Shown here: piece after piece, positions 21,086 through 35,000 of the stretch
Position numbering within the stretch: the first letter of the stretch is position 1
Layout of the letters: the number at the start of each line of letters is the position of its first letter
NCBI RefSeq assembly: GCF_964019385.1
Contig: NC_088645.1
Coordinates: 12,262,369 to 12,326,368 of the forward strand
Direction of reading: 5' to 3'
From: Sycon ciliatum
Lineage: Eukaryota > Porifera > Calcarea > Leucosolenida > Sycettidae
DNA length: 64,000 nt
Made by a program: the position numbers and the translations under genes
The notes under the pieces: generated by a model
Told to the model about the DNA's origin: nothing
The model's database searches: none
Seen by the model: only the letters and a program-made list of their open reading frames with translations

Positions 21086-21170
21086 CCCTATGTACATGTA
21101 CGTGTATCATTATCAAATTCAATACCGTATTTATACGCATTGATGTGCAAGCCTTTTCTTGCAGAAAGTA

Positions 21171-21561
21171 GGGAGGTTTAGTTCCCACGTAACGGAAACG
21201 CGTACGTGGGTGATCCACGGAAAGTGGATGGAGGGCACCTACGTTGCAATGTTGTGTTTAGTCACACGGAACAAACAAAAGCATGAAGCGAAAGGCCCAA
21301 ACCTGGTCAAAGACGAAGCTACTCGGGCCTAAGAAGCTCATCCAATATTTTGATTTCGTGCTTCGGAAACTTCTTCAGCTGAGCACCCTCACAGCTCGCA
21401 CAATGCGCTCCATTCTGATTTTCACCCACGTTCTGGCGGAACGTGGGTGAGCCTCCATACACGGTATGTCGTGAACCAGAAAACGTCTGTACGTGGGTCA
21501 CTGAGTATCACGTGGTACACACACGTAAAGTACCCACGGATTACGTGGGACTAAACCTCCC
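21171..21561. mobile_element. TIR MITE flanked by TA
   Basis: The ends GGGAGGTTTAGT(T)CCCACGTAA are inverted copies and TA dinucleotides flank both sides (21169-21170, 21562-21563), which is compatible with a Tc1/mariner-type insertion. No ORF is seen. Confidence 0.55.
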
Positions 21562-21579
21562 TAATGGAACTAGTCTTGC

Positions 21580-23640
21580 GTACATGTACACTGTATTCAG
21601 GTTCTTCTGCCGGGGAATCAATTATGGGTAGTGCAGTGGCGGTGATACCTTTTATACGCAGGTCATTCTGTGGATGTTGCAGAATTTCACGACTCTGTCA
21701 TAAAATTGTCTTGTCTTTCAGAAAATTCAGATGTCCACACCCTAAATCACATTTACATGAGAATTGTAACCAGGTGCGTGCCGCAGATGTTTTTGTTGAT
21801 TCTGTGTTTATAATTGTAGTCATGGGTTGTCGTGATAAGGTCATCCGGCATCATATTGTAGTGAAATCGTAATCCTGTTGATGTCGATAAAACTTTTGGA
21901 AGCTGTTCAATGACTTCAAAGTGTTACAAGTCCACGATTGTCTAAAACAACACAGCAAAGTAGGAACAATAAACATGTATTAAAATGTAAACAAATACAT
22001 TGCTGAGTCCGACACCTCGTTCCAACAACTACACTGATCCTGAGGATATAAGGGGCAAGGATATATGGTTGGAGGTACTGAGAGATAAACAAGGCACTCC
22101 ATAATAATAACATGTTACACGACTTTGGGGGAGTATGAATGATATCCAGTCAAACCTCTTTAGGACGAACATCAAGGGACCGATGGCATTTGCTCTGTGA
22201 GTTTGTCTTAACCCTATTTTATAACGAGTGAATACAATTATTTCTCCAATAGAGACACGAATAGATTTCTTCTACAGCGAAAGATTCTAAGCCAGACCAA
22301 ACCATTGACTCGTCTTTTATGAAACAAATGAGTCACTGAACCTTTCTTTAGCAACATGACGGCAACTGAAACAACAACAGAGAAAATACGATACATGTAC
22401 AGCACATTCTTGCAGGTACAACAAACAGATTGCAGATCGTAATTCTTGCTCTACCGGCACGCAACTTTATTTGGGGCAGTGCAATCTCGGCGCTACTCAC
22501 AAATCAAACAGCCCAGGCTCGAGTAAACAAATCCAATGGTACGAGATTTTCACGAGACGAGACTGCACCCATTGGCTTGTTTCGTATGAAGCAAACAAGT
22601 CACTGAATGCATGAACCTCTCCATAATGGAGATTTTCCCTGATATGCGAATTTATTTTGCATACTAGTACTCGGCCAATGCGTCCTTGAACCTTCCCCTA
22701 CAGATTGGGAACTGCCAACGATGCTATGCCACTGCAAAATTCAGATTCTACCCTATGATCGGGGCACGGAATGCCGGAAGCAATCATGACCAGTGCCTTA
22801 CTTGTAACGTACCAATGTACAATGAACATGAGTATTTCGACAACACATCTAAGCCTCAGCAGCAACATACAATGTAAGCCTTACCGTCAAGAAGGTGAAC
22901 TCGCGTTCTTCGCACACTGTTGGCAAGGGCAAAGAGATACGAATGGATCTAAATCCGAATAAAATCAGCACACGTTTCCGTAAATGAAAGGGTGAGCATA
23001 AGCAAATGAATCGAAGGAAACTGGTCAACTCAGAGATCACCTGTCATTGAGTATTCCGTAAAAGGAGGCCTCGACAGCAGAAAAGCTTTATTTAGAAAAG
23101 TTATCCTGTCAGCTTTTCCATTATTTATTGTATTCCACCTAAAATCAGCACACTTTTCGTAAATGAAAGAGTCAACACAAGCAAATGAATCAAAAGGAAC
23201 TGGTCAACTCACCTGTCATTGAGTAATATTCCGTGAAAAGAGGTCTCAGCAGATCCGAAGCGAAATAAGCCAGGACACGAAATATCCGAAACAGCTCATG
23301 CAAGAAGCAGTTCCAAAGAAGGAAGTTCCTCGCGCATGCCCATCCGAAAACGGACTGCACCAGGGAGGCCTACACATATGTGTAGGGCTCCCTGGACTGC
23401 ACTGCGCTGCATGCAACACAATGTCTGCCGTGCACGTGCACAGCACGCGGCTACCACCCGTTGGTAGATCTAATACCGAGCACCTTACGTAGAAACTTAC
23501 GTAGCCTAAGTGAAGTACCGAGCATGCTAGCACCTTCCGTAGAAACTTACGTAGCATAGCGGTGTCGTTTTTCTGCCATGTGAACACAATAATAGAAAAG
23601 CTGACAGGATCGCTTTTTCTAAATGAGTCACTCACCAGAG
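21580..23640. other. No gene recognised
   Basis: Only a diverged direct repeat is visible (about 23040-23080 and 23213-23255, around CTGTCATTGAGTA). No ORF above background and no domain were found. Confidence 0.45.
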
Positions 23641-23659
23641 TGGCAGGTAGATCTACAGT

Positions 23660-23970
23660 CACTTGACCATGTTGACAGTTGCTTGCCCGCGGCGGGCAAG
23701 CAACTGTCAAGTGACAAATGCCTCAGAGTACAATCATGCTCTTTGTGTCTGACACACATTTTCACCATACTCCTAGTACAGTCCTAGTCTAGTCCGTTCT
23801 CAGTAGATCTACAGACCAGACCATGTTGACAGTTGCTTGCCCGCGGCGGGCAAGCAACTGTCAAGTGACAAATGCCTCAGAGTACAATCATGCTCTTTGT
23901 GTCTGACACACATTTTCACCATACTCCTAGTACAGTCCTAGTCTAGTCCGTTCTCAGTAGATCTACAGAC
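23660..23970. repeat. 154-bp tandem duplication with a 39-bp palindrome in each unit
   Basis: Perfect palindromes lie at 23672-23710 and 23826-23864 (half-site TTGACAGTTGCTTGCCCGC). The rest of the unit, ending AGATCTACAGACCAG, is also duplicated almost exactly. Confidence 0.85.
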
Positions 23971-23974
23971 CAGT

Positions 23975-24210
23975 TGTCCTTGGTGTTATTGGTGATCGGA
24001 GCACTTCTGCTCTGGTCCTCATTCCGCCATCCTTTTCAGCTGGTTCGCCTTGTTGCGGCCATTTGTGCGCAGAGTAACATGCTGATGGAGGGGCGAGGGA
24101 ATAACACCATCAACCTCGCCTCATGGCCCTCTGCACTCCCCAGCGTAGTGTTTCTACTTGCAGCGCTTGGCAGTGGTAGCAATGCAATTATTATATCAGC
24201 TTGTCTGAAC
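23975..24210 (+). repeat. Repeat E, copy 3
   Basis: It is almost identical to 15191-15428. It begins immediately after the 154-bp duplication. Confidence 0.7.
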
Positions 24211-24324
24211 ACTTCGCACTGCCCATGGCGACCCGTCGGGAGGACGATGAACGTGTTACCATGAAGATGTTGTGACGAAAGTGTTTGTCTGAAACGTAGC
24301 TGAAAACAGGATGGCGCAGGGAGT

Positions 24325-24963
24325 TCAGGTCCTTGTCTTAGCTTTCACCGGCCAGGCGTTTGGACATCGGACAGTCAAGAACTTGAAGAAGGTTAGGAAA
24401 CCATGAATTTTTGTCTGTCGAAGGGTGTATATTTGGTGTTGACGTTGTGGTGCAAGATGTGGTTGTTGCAGGTGTGGAGGGGAGGTTTGGTGGTGGATGT
24501 CCCATGCTAGTAGGACTTGTTTAACAAGGAGTCGTGAGCTAAGGGTGGGGAGCTTTGCATGATGGAGGAGGGAACTGTGGTGAACTAGTGCAAAGAGGGG
24601 AATCCGAAGGCAGATGCGTATAGCACGGCGTTGAATTCTCTCCAGTGTGTCCCGCTGTTGCTGTGTGGTGTTGGAGAGGGCAAGGCTGCCATATTCGAGA
24701 ACGGGTAGGATGTAGGTCGTGTATATTAACAATAGGCTGGAAGAGTTCATTGTGCCACGTGTCTTGTGGAGTTGGCGTAGTAGTTTTTTTGGCTTTGTTG
24801 GTGGTTTCTATGATGTGTTGGGTCCATCGCAAATCGTCTTGGAGTGTAACACCAAGGTGCCTATGTTGGTGGACCTGCTGCAGCCGAGTCGAGCGGAGCG
24901 TGATGTAAATGGTGTGTTGGGGGTTGGAAGGAAAGGACGACGTTTTTCGTGGTGTAGCCTAGA
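24325..24963 (-). pseudogene. LINE reverse transcriptase C-terminal fragment, frameshifted
   Basis: Read on the minus strand, the first frame gives LGVTLQDDLRWTQHI and ends in a lysine run. After a run of seven A bases the next frame continues LLRQLH, TTYILPVLEYGSLALSN, RIQRRAIRICLRIPLF. This is the thumb/C-terminal part of a non-LTR RT, from a different lineage than the LINE at 60-64 kb. The A-run frameshift and missing N-terminus mark it as dead. Confidence 0.75.
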
Positions 24964-27200
24964 AGTGGCTATGGAAGGACATAGTAAAAGCTATGGAAGC
25001 ACATAGTAAGCAGGGTTTGTGATCATCCCTGTTCACTTCAAGCACATAGTAAGACAATAGGATACTAATAACTGCGAGAAAACGGGGGGAGAGAGAGAAT
25101 ACGATGTATCTGTGATACTACGTGAGGATTACTGAACTGCACGGGGATGGAGAGCAGAGCGATCAGCAGCAACTCGAACTACTCCCTACAGGCGTATGGT
25201 ACACATGCATGCTCAAACTCAGGTAGCCGGGTAATTGTGCATTATTTACCAGTGAGAGCGTTCTTCAGCAGAGCACCAGCACCGCTCACCGGTTTGCCTG
25301 GCTGACGTACCCCATTATTTTGACTGCTGATGGCCTGAATCGTTGACAGTCTGTTTGTCACTGTCTGTCACTTTTGCACATAGTGCACTAGTAATAGTTG
25401 ATTATCGTAACCGATTAGGCGCGTACGAAGGGGGGTTTCCAGTTGCCCGGAAACCCCCCAAATGTTCCAAATGAGCAACGTTTTTTGGGCTTTTTTGGTA
25501 GGGCGCACGATCGATCTGGCAAGAATGCGAAACTTCAACAGATCGTAACTCAGTCAAATCTCGCTCTAATCCAACAATACAAATATCCAGGTCGAATAGA
25601 AAACTCTCAGCTGTCGGTTGAAACAATTTGCGACGCGCTGCGAGCTATGTCTCTTGAGATAAGTCATTTGTAAGTTGAGCCGCGATCTCGGCAATTTCAA
25701 AATCGCGCAGAGCGACTTGAGTATCGAGAATTTGAGACTTTTCCTCACCCTGACTTGCTCAAATTTCCAGGGGCTTCACTGCACTTGTGATATTTTCAAG
25801 AGTACACAGCAAAAAATCAAAAGTCTGAGATCAAGAAAAACGAAATCGCTGGAGCAGGACGCGTTTGGGCCTTTGGGGCATTTTTCGCATCGTGGCTGCA
25901 CTCCACCGCTATCGCTGGATATGTACATGACTGTACTGTGTCCTGGCTATCATGGTCGACCTCATTCTCTCCCAGGTACCTTTTCACTTCCAGGAAGCCC
26001 AAGATAATGAAGATTGAGAGAGTAGAACCGAAGTTATGATCAAAAGAACACGAAAAAATTTCCTAGGGCTCTTTACAAAGGGTTAAAAGTTAAAACTCAT
26101 TGTTTGGGATTCAGTTGGAAACCCTCCTGGAGGTTACCCTGCGTACGCGCCTGCCGTTCCAGAAGGGAACTCACGACGGCCGCTGACACCCGCGGTACCC
26201 GATAAACCTAGCGGGCGAAGCTAGTGCGCGATCAAAAATGCACATTCCAACATTTTCAGTTGCCGTCACGCTGAGAATAACTCTGATATCTTCTCGCTTA
26301 CCTATGCGTTTTGGGGCTGGAAATCCTTCGGATTTTAGGCACTTTCACCAGTACTTCGTCTGGTTTCTATGAGCCACGATTTTACAAATCGGTGAGCCGC
26401 TCGACAGATCGCGCTGTGCATATTTGTTTGGGTTTGAAAACGTTTTCTTCATCACGGCGCGGCACACACGAATGGCGCTTGGTGTTGTAGTTTCTACGAG
26501 TGCATAGCTATAATCAATAGCTTTCCAGAGAGTGGTTGTTTGTGAGAAATGGCCAAAGGAGAACAGAGATATGACAAAATTTGTATTTTTGTAGACTGTG
26601 GATTGACTCAATTGCGAAAATAATGAGTAGTGAAAGGGTTAAAACTCTTTTTTGACTAGCCGACCTGCATCAATATACATGTACATGTACAGTGCTGCGC
26701 AATGAAATCCAGTCGATGCACTCATGAGTCATGTACACGCCGGGCGTTGCGCAGCCTGGCCCCTAGTCTAGGCCTAGACCTGGGAGCACTGGGATTCGAA
26801 ATGGTGCAAGGCGCAGACTTGAGTTCCGCGACTGACTTCACTGAGCAGGACTGTCGATGTGGATGAACAAGTGTGCCTTGCTTCTATGAGCAGTCAGTTG
26901 AAAATAACTAGCCGTAGCATCCTACATTCAGCAGCGATGCAGTAGTTTCACCTTTTTTTAATGTATTCCTCCAAGGAATATAGACGCGGCATTGGTACGT
27001 GTATATTGTTGTCAACTAACTTCAACCAAGCAAACCCTATGCTGGTGTAGCGGCATTGCTGGAAACAGTGGAAAGTAACGTTACATCTCCTGCTTTACGA
27101 TTTCCCTCGGTGTTCTACGCAGCATGAAGCATGCAGTACGTTGGCGTTTTTTCTCGTGCGACCAGTGGTAGTCTTATTCCTTGTACAACATAATTACGTC
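24964..27200. other. No gene recognised; possible TIR pair
   Basis: AGGCGCGTACG at 25417 and its inverse near 26140 may bound an element of about 730 bp, but no target duplication supports this. A short hairpin with CCGGAAACCCCCC lies near 25430-25460. No convincing exon was found. Confidence 0.35.
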
Positions 27201-27207
27201 ATTGGAC

Positions 27208-27475
27208 GTTGCCTGCATGCCGATGTCTGAACTGAAGTCGCCATAGCCGACAGGTCTAACCGCAAGTCAGCGGCCGCGCATTCCACACTCCCCTCTCCGT
27301 TATAGTACTGTGCATCCAGGCGAGATCGCGAGATTATTCAACGTACAACTAATTACTTTGGACGTTGCCTGCCGACATTTGCAGTCGCCATAGCCGACAA
27401 GTCTAACCGCAAGTCAGCGGCCGCGCATTCGACACTCCCCTCTACATTATACTGTGCATCCAGGCGAGATCGCGC
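27208..27475. repeat. Imperfect tandem duplication
   Basis: Two units of about 120-150 bp share TCGCCATAGCCGACA, CGCAAGTCAGCGGCCGCGCA and GCATCCAGGCGAGATCGCG. No coding content is recognised. Confidence 0.75.
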
Positions 27476-27479
27476 GAGA

Positions 27480-28550
27480 GCGTTAGGATGCTGCTATGCT
27501 GCTCATCGGACGTTACGTAACTCGTTACTGCTCTTGCGAGTGGCTCAGCCGGCGCCTGATAGCTTGGCTGGCATTGGTGCACGTGGCGGTGGACTCCGAG
27601 TTGCGTGCGTGTCCGATGCACGCTTGTGTGAGGTCCACCGCTGATACGAAGCTGAAGCTGGCCGATCGAACGGGACAATGCTGTGATGCATAAATGTGTG
27701 TGTATGCTTGGGTGTGTGTGTGTTTATGGCAGCTTCTGTGGTTTTCCAGTAAATACGCAAGTAAGCCATCTACCACCAGTACCAGGCATGCAGGCAGTAC
27801 ACGTCGTACCTGCCGATCTACGAGTCGCAGAGTCTACAGGCTTTCGTATTCTGTCTTCGCTCGAGGTCTTCTCAGTACACTATGGAGTATGGGCATGGTA
27901 CACACTGTGCATTTTACATGACGTATCTTTGTATAGGAGGAATGATCTTTGGAATCAGGCAATGGTATGGATGGATGCTGGTGCCCCTCCTTTACATGCA
28001 GTGAAATGAAGTGACAGGTGCCGTAGACACCTTCGAACCAGACTTCTGCCACTGAGCCAGGATCAGTCGTGCCACTCACTGAGCCGGGATCAGTCCTGCC
28101 ACTGAACTGAACCAGGACGGCAGGATCTGGGTAGGATTCGATCATCCCACTGAGCCCAGGTCCAGGAGTCGTGTCGACACTGAGCCAGGGCTAGGGCGGC
28201 AGGAGTCATGACGCAGTGGGCCCAGGCTCTTGTCATAGTAGGCTCTATCACGTAGGCTAGTTTGTGAGTTTCTGAACAATTCACATTCAAGCGACCCGAT
28301 AAGGGACCCGCGGATATTCATTCTGCTTCTCGTCTACAGTTCTCCTAGTCCTACCGTACATGGTAGGAGGACGGGAAGACGGAAACAAGAAAACGACACA
28401 CTACAGTATGCAGTGGTGCACGCCGAGCGCCCTATCGAAACATGACTCATCAGATTCTGTTGCGTGACAGAGCCTATAGTAGGCTATACCTAGGCCAGGG
28501 CCAGGAGCTGTCACCATGGTCACTCTTTGCACCAAAGCGTATAATACGTA
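27480..28550. other. No gene recognised
   Basis: A short GAGCC(A/G)GGATCAGTC(G/C)TGCCACT repeat occurs near 28050-28110. The ORFs overlap each other on both strands and none resembles a protein family. Confidence 0.45.
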
Positions 28551-28553
28551 CTG

Positions 28554-28857
28554 ACAAGAGTCCATAAACAAGAGTATGCAGCTTACTGTGATCTCTTTTC
28601 TATGGCCAGTATGGGCCAGATGCGTGACGCGCTGCATTCTTTACATCATTCAGCTGCAGTCCGCGCACTGCGGAAAATCAAAAACCGCACTTTTCCTCTG
28701 GTTTGAAATGGACTTTCGTACGGAACTGGAGTTCACGCGCCAGAATTTAGAGATCGGGTAGGTACATTGTACTGGAATGAATCGAGCAAAAACAGATGGG
28801 CTCGTACGAGAAATTGTGAGTTTGAATGCATGCTTTCAGAGCGTGATGAAGGCCTTC
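28554..28857. mobile_element. Partial copy of MITE family F
   Basis: It aligns in inverted orientation with 49418-49773, including one terminal repeat (CAAGAGTCCATAA) and the GGAACTGGAGTTCACGCGCC interior. The other terminal repeat is absent. Confidence 0.7.
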
Positions 28858-28993
28858 ATCTTGCAGACCAATGATCTGTGAGTCTGACAGAGCCTACAAT
28901 CTTGTAGCCTGTCACAGTGTGAGCTTACTCTGTGAGTTTGGACAAATTTGAGGACGCAGGAAGGTTGAGCTCGACACACGAGGGCAGAGGTAT

Positions 28994-29793
<800 letters not shown>

Positions 29794-30590
29794 GACTAAT
29801 TTCTTGTAGTAGACCGTGTTGCCCGTTGACTTGTTTTCACGTGTTTTGGTCGACCCTTGTATGCGAACATTATTCGTAATTTAGTTTTTGGTTTTTCAGC
29901 TCAGTCCAATAGTTAGTTATGATTGTCACATTGTGTAGATTTACGTTTGGCTCTTTGGATTGTGATCACGTTGTGTTAGTTGTATCAGAGCAGTATATAG
30001 TCACTTCTTCTGATATCCGTGTTTGCACGTGTATAGGTCGACCCTTATGAGAAAGGAATATCGTTAGTCGTTTGTTTGTCCGCTCATTGAGTTGTATCGC
30101 GTTGTGTATAATTTGTTGAGCTGTCTGTGGTCATTTCAAATGTCTGTGTTCCGGCCTAAATGGAGTCGCTGGAAAGTTTCTTCTTGCTGAAGATGCTGTG
30201 CGTGTGGAAACTTCCTCGAAATTTGCGCCAGTTCAAATTGGCTGCGGTCATCGCTATTGCAAACGGTGCTGTTTTTTTTGTTTTTTTGTTTTTTTTGTTT
30301 CTTTTTACATGTAAGCCTCAGCTCGAGCTCAAGCAGAATGAGAGTACAGTATGTATGTGGTGACGAGGCCCTGGAGCTCGGCCGACCATGAGATCTCGCG
30401 CTCGGCCTCGCAGCAACCAGGACGCGCCAAAAAAGTGGAATGAATAAAAAAGAAAAAATTAATAATGTCTGGTGAAGAGAATGGCGGAGAAAGCCAGAGC
30501 CAACGCTTGTATCCGAGACCCTTGATGGAAAGATTTCTGCCCCGCCCCCACTTCTATCCATGCCAGTCCACCGCCCCCGCTGTGCAGCAT
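29794..30590. other. No gene recognised
   Basis: A diverged pair of segments around GTGTTTTGGTCGACCCTT / GTGTATAGGTCGACCCTT lies near 29840 and 30030. No exon was found. Confidence 0.45.
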
Positions 30591-30598
30591 CTGATGGT

Positions 30599-31125
30599 TA
30601 GGCCTTGACGGATTATGCCAATATTTTCGTGAAATTATGCTTTTCGCATTGCTGAAAAAATTGCCGAAATATGCTATTAATTTTTTATGCTAAACGTTAT
30701 CATATTATGCCGCATTATGCTGCACATTTGCGACGAAACACCACAGCACTAGCCAACTTGGTTTCGCAAAAAAAACATGCATGACGACTAGCGCAAGAGC
30801 TTTTTTCGTAGAGGGCGTTGTACTGGGAGTTGTACTTATAGTAGCGAAAGTTCAATGGGGTCAACGCACCGTCCGACCTAGCTACGACCGTCACTGATTG
30901 TGGTGGACTGGAAATGTTATCAAGGGAGTCGTAAACCTACGACTTCCTGGTGCATCTACTTGTACTTGTACTTGTAGAACATGTACAACTGTATGGAATT
31001 TGATGCGAACAGGCGGATTATTCCAATTTATGCGATTCGTATGCAATTTGCCTCGAATTATGCGATTATTCGATTTTGGTAGGAATTATGCGAAAAATTA
31101 TGCTAGCATAATCCGTCAAGGCCTA
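30599..31125. mobile_element. hAT-type MITE, family A copy 1
   Basis: The termini are TAGGCCTTGACGGATTATGC and its inverse, flanked by the exact 8-bp duplication CTGATGGT (30591-30598 and 31126-31133). The interior has no transposase. An 8-bp target duplication and a TAGG terminus are typical of the hAT superfamily. The second copy is at 58682-59168. Confidence 0.85.
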
Positions 31126-31142
31126 CTGATGGTTCTGTGGTT

Positions 31143-31440
31143 CCCCAAATCGGCCCGTTTATTTCGCCTATTCGGCTTTTCGCTAGGCTCAGAAATACAC
31201 CAGATTCGGCTGCAATATCAGCTGATTGTTCGAAAATCGGCTGCAAAATTGGAATAATTATATTGGAAAATGTGCTAAAAGAATTGTTGGCATAATTATT
31301 TGCTTCAAGATTAGTGAGATATTGGAAGATTTGGTAGATTTTCGGCGATCCTCAAAGGAACCCTCCAAAATCGTTGAAAAGCTAAGCGATTTTCGATAAG
31401 TCTCGTTTTCGGCAATTTTTTTCAGCCGGCCGATTTGGGG
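31143..31440. mobile_element. Short TIR element
   Basis: The inverted ends are CCCCAAATCGGCC and GGCCGATTTGGGG. An internal piece of about 90 bp (AAAGGAACCCTCCAAAATC) recurs at 31670-31760. No target duplication is readable. Confidence 0.5.
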
Positions 31441-32002
31441 ATTTTACTGGTAGCGATCTTCCTAATGACTAATGTTTGTTTGAGGGGAGGGCAAAGGACA
31501 CGAGTCACACGACCTCAACGCACTAGTACTACGACCAAGAGTACATAGCCCCCCAAAATGTACGACTTGCTACGACTACAGTAGTAGAGAGCTCGAGTGG
31601 TCATGCTTGCACTTGGCAGCAACATCATTCGTTCGTAAACGCACTTTGCAACAACATTTTGACGGTAGACTTTTGGCGATTCTCAAAGGAACCCTCCAAA
31701 ATCAGCGAAAAGCTTAGCGATTTTTCGATAAGTCTCGTTTTCAGCAAATTTTCGGGAAAGCCTATTCTGTGGTTCGGAATAAAAGAAACTGCGGAAAGTG
31801 GGCGGAATTATAATAGAAGAAAACACATGGAAACGAGTTATGAAGCAACTATCCACGACTGTAGCAAGATAATAAGTAGTCAGAAAATGCGATAACGGAT
31901 TGAAATTACGGTTTCGGAAGTGATGGAACGAATGGGTCTCACTTTGCCTCCCCTCATTCTTGTCCAGGTGAAGCTGAGGAGCTGTGACAACAATTTACAA
32001 AC

Positions 32003-35000
32003 ATGGATCCGTTACGACGGCCCTATTCTGCACCCGCTGGACATGTGAGGGCTGAAGTACATTCCTCAAGGCAGCGGCACTTCAGCGTCTCTTCACTGCG
32101 TATGCGGGTACGTAAGAGAGGCCAGGCTTCTGGGCATCCCGCCTTGTACAATTTTAAAAGCATGTTTCTCTGCTTGTACCAGCAGAAAACCTGAAATTTA
32201 CAAGCAAACACGTGCAGATTCACATAAATCCAGTGTAAAAATGTGGTAATATCGGTCCCAGTCAAATAAAATTCTTGCACGTATGTCAACACAAAAACCA
32301 GGCTGATGTGGCGATCACCAGTCTTGAAAGACAGCGTCTAAACAGTCGTGTTAACTCAGCAGCTTGTAGTATAAGACAGTAAACAGCCAAGGCATATTGC
32401 ACCAGGAGTTCTCTTGCATAGAGGCATGCTTTGGTATCCAACGATGTAGCCTGTGTGATATCCTGCAGGATTTCCCCAGACATGTTTGCACGGACGGTCG
32501 AGGTGTGGAGGAGACGACTCGCAGCCAACTACCTATACGATGCTCGTCAGTTGCTTCGGGATCGTCCGGATTTCTGCAGCACAACCCAAGAATGCCCCTT
32601 GGGCTTGTAGACTACGACCAGCGGATGCCAGCGCAGGAGACAGTGCGCGAAAGCTCTGGAGGTGAGTTGAAATTCAATAATAATTTCAGTGTTCACTTGA
32701 GACCGAGTTAGACTGAGTTCATAGGAATGCCCCTGCAAAGATCAAAGGCGCAGATGCCGCTCATAAAGTGGTGGGAGATGAGTAGATTGGCCCACCGGCA
32801 TAGTGGTTGAAGACCGAAAATGATCCCATTCGCTGAATCCATGTTTCCCTTGTGCCAGGCCACGAGTTCCGGCCAATCAACTGTGTCAGCAGCACGGCTG
32901 GAAATAATCCTTCCGCTTCCAAGCAGGACTCAAAACCTGGTGCCCTCTGTTTCTCAATCATGGTTTTAGACCATCCCACTGTGCCTGCTTCATAATTGCT
33001 TCCTCAAATTTCGTTCTTACTGAAAAAGGCTTAGCATAGGTAATGGCTTGCCTGCATCTCATAAGGTCCCCAGTTCGAGACCCGCGCTGGGAGCAGGGAG
33101 AGTTCAGTCTGCTAACAAATGCGGTGATGGGTGCGTGAACCACTTTACCTGCAAGGAACTGAGCCGCCACCCACGGTCACCTGGGTGCTCACTACTCGGA
33201 GTGAGGGTGACATGGATGCAGCTAACGAGGTCCCCCGCCTTGTCGGGCATTGGTTGAGAGTCACCACCTCACCCGTGCCGTTAGGCAATGCGTCTGCCAC
33301 CCTTGTATCACGGGCATGATGGTGGCATGGCACAAGTGAAACTGCTTAAGCCGCTTGTGTTTCTGAACATTGTATCGCTGGTTGTATCGCTGGTTGTAAC
33401 GCGGATGTGCGACCTTTACTTTTAGATACTAACTATTTCAATGTACGAGTACTCACGCAAGGATTTGGATCATGTCGATGCTTCCCTTTAGGTTTGTTTC
33501 AACCAAGGGTGTACCATCCTGGTCGTGCAGCGTTGCCAGAACGTACTATTCCTCCACTGCGACTTCCCCAAGATGTCCCACAGCATGAGGGAGGCAGTTT
33601 TGTGAATCGACCAACAACGTTAGCCTCGAGACGTGAAGGCACGTCATGCTTCTCTACAGGCACTTCCATGCCAACTCTTGGCGACGTGCCTGCATCTCTC
33701 AAATGCCCGATATGCCGGAGTATACTGTGTAAACCAGTACAGACCGCCTGTGGCCATCGCTACTGCATGTCCTGTCTGGATTCTATCTTGAGGTAATTCA
33801 ATATCCTGCAGGAAACTCGAATTTCGCATGGTAGAACGGCATACACTCTGCCATGATCCGGATCATGGCTGAGTGTACTGACTTTACCGCACTGTGTATG
33901 AACTGCATGCTGCTCTACAGAGTACAGTGCTTGCTACGCTGTCTGTTGTGTGGTTACAGTAAATACCCGATACACTGTGTTCTGAGATGAGAAACACATG
34001 ACCGTAATGTGATGTGGATTGTATCCATTTGACGAGAGTACATTGTGATTTCTTCCCTCCGCCAACAGACGTTCCAACTCATCGCCATTATGCCCCGTGG
34101 ATTCTCAAACAATTCATCCAGTAAGTTTTGCCGGTGAACATGTGTTTTATAACACCGTCTAGTTCACATGTTACCAGTTGAGTTGTGGTCAGTGTATAAG
34201 CATTGTTCCCCAGGCTAATCTCAGGGAGTGGGTTCTCCAATGAGATACATCGTACTGACATGTGCATCCATAATAATAATTATGTCCCTTGCTTTCACCC
34301 CATCGCTCCCCCCAGGAACGGGAGATCTCTACAAAGGGCTGTCGCATCCTGGTTTGCTTTTGAAAGTGCCAACACTAGCTGATTTCAGTACCAACACAGG
34401 AGGCATGCCACGATCTATGCCGTATCGTCTGTACCTTCTTTTGCTGTTTGGGCACAGATATTTGCCGACAAGCACTGTGAGCGTCAGATACTGGCCTTGC
34501 CGGTTCATTGTCACCACAGCAACATTGGATGCCCCTGGCGTGGCACTTTCAGCGGACTTCCGGTAAGAGGGTGCATGGCTTGACTGTTCGACTGTTGCAA
34601 CCCACCGGGTTCTCTGCATATCCCTCGGCTGACTCAGGACCGCCAGAAGCAGTTTTGACTGGTCCGGCAGTAACTCGGCCTTTCATACAGTTTGTGTATC
34701 GATATGGCGGGTACACATATTAAGTTGTGTAGGATATGGCGGGTACACATACCCTCCACCGTAGTAAACACGTGCTGGGGGCTAACATGACATTGTTGGT
34801 CCGGTAATAACCTGCCCAGCTGCATCGGTTCAGGCAGCGCGAACCTATTACTGGCTGGTATCTCTCGTGGAAGACTCAGTGGAGGATGTTCAGGTTGTGG
34901 GAAACTCCGAGCTTCATCGTGAAACTCCGAGATACAGCGAACCTGAACGTCCTCCGCTGAGTCTGATATGTTCTAAGTTCTGTCTTTGACATTGAGCACT

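Noticed and set aside
24240-24300. TGAAGATG...GACGAAA resembling a hammerhead core
   Set aside because: The CTGANGA box is not complete and no stem I can be drawn.
25414-26152. DNA transposon bounded by AGGCGCGTACG inverted repeats
   Set aside because: Only 11 bp match at the ends and there is no target duplication or second copy.
33040-33090. CAGTTCGAGACC, a B-box-like motif in a TRAF intron
   Set aside because: No A box or cloverleaf was found upstream.
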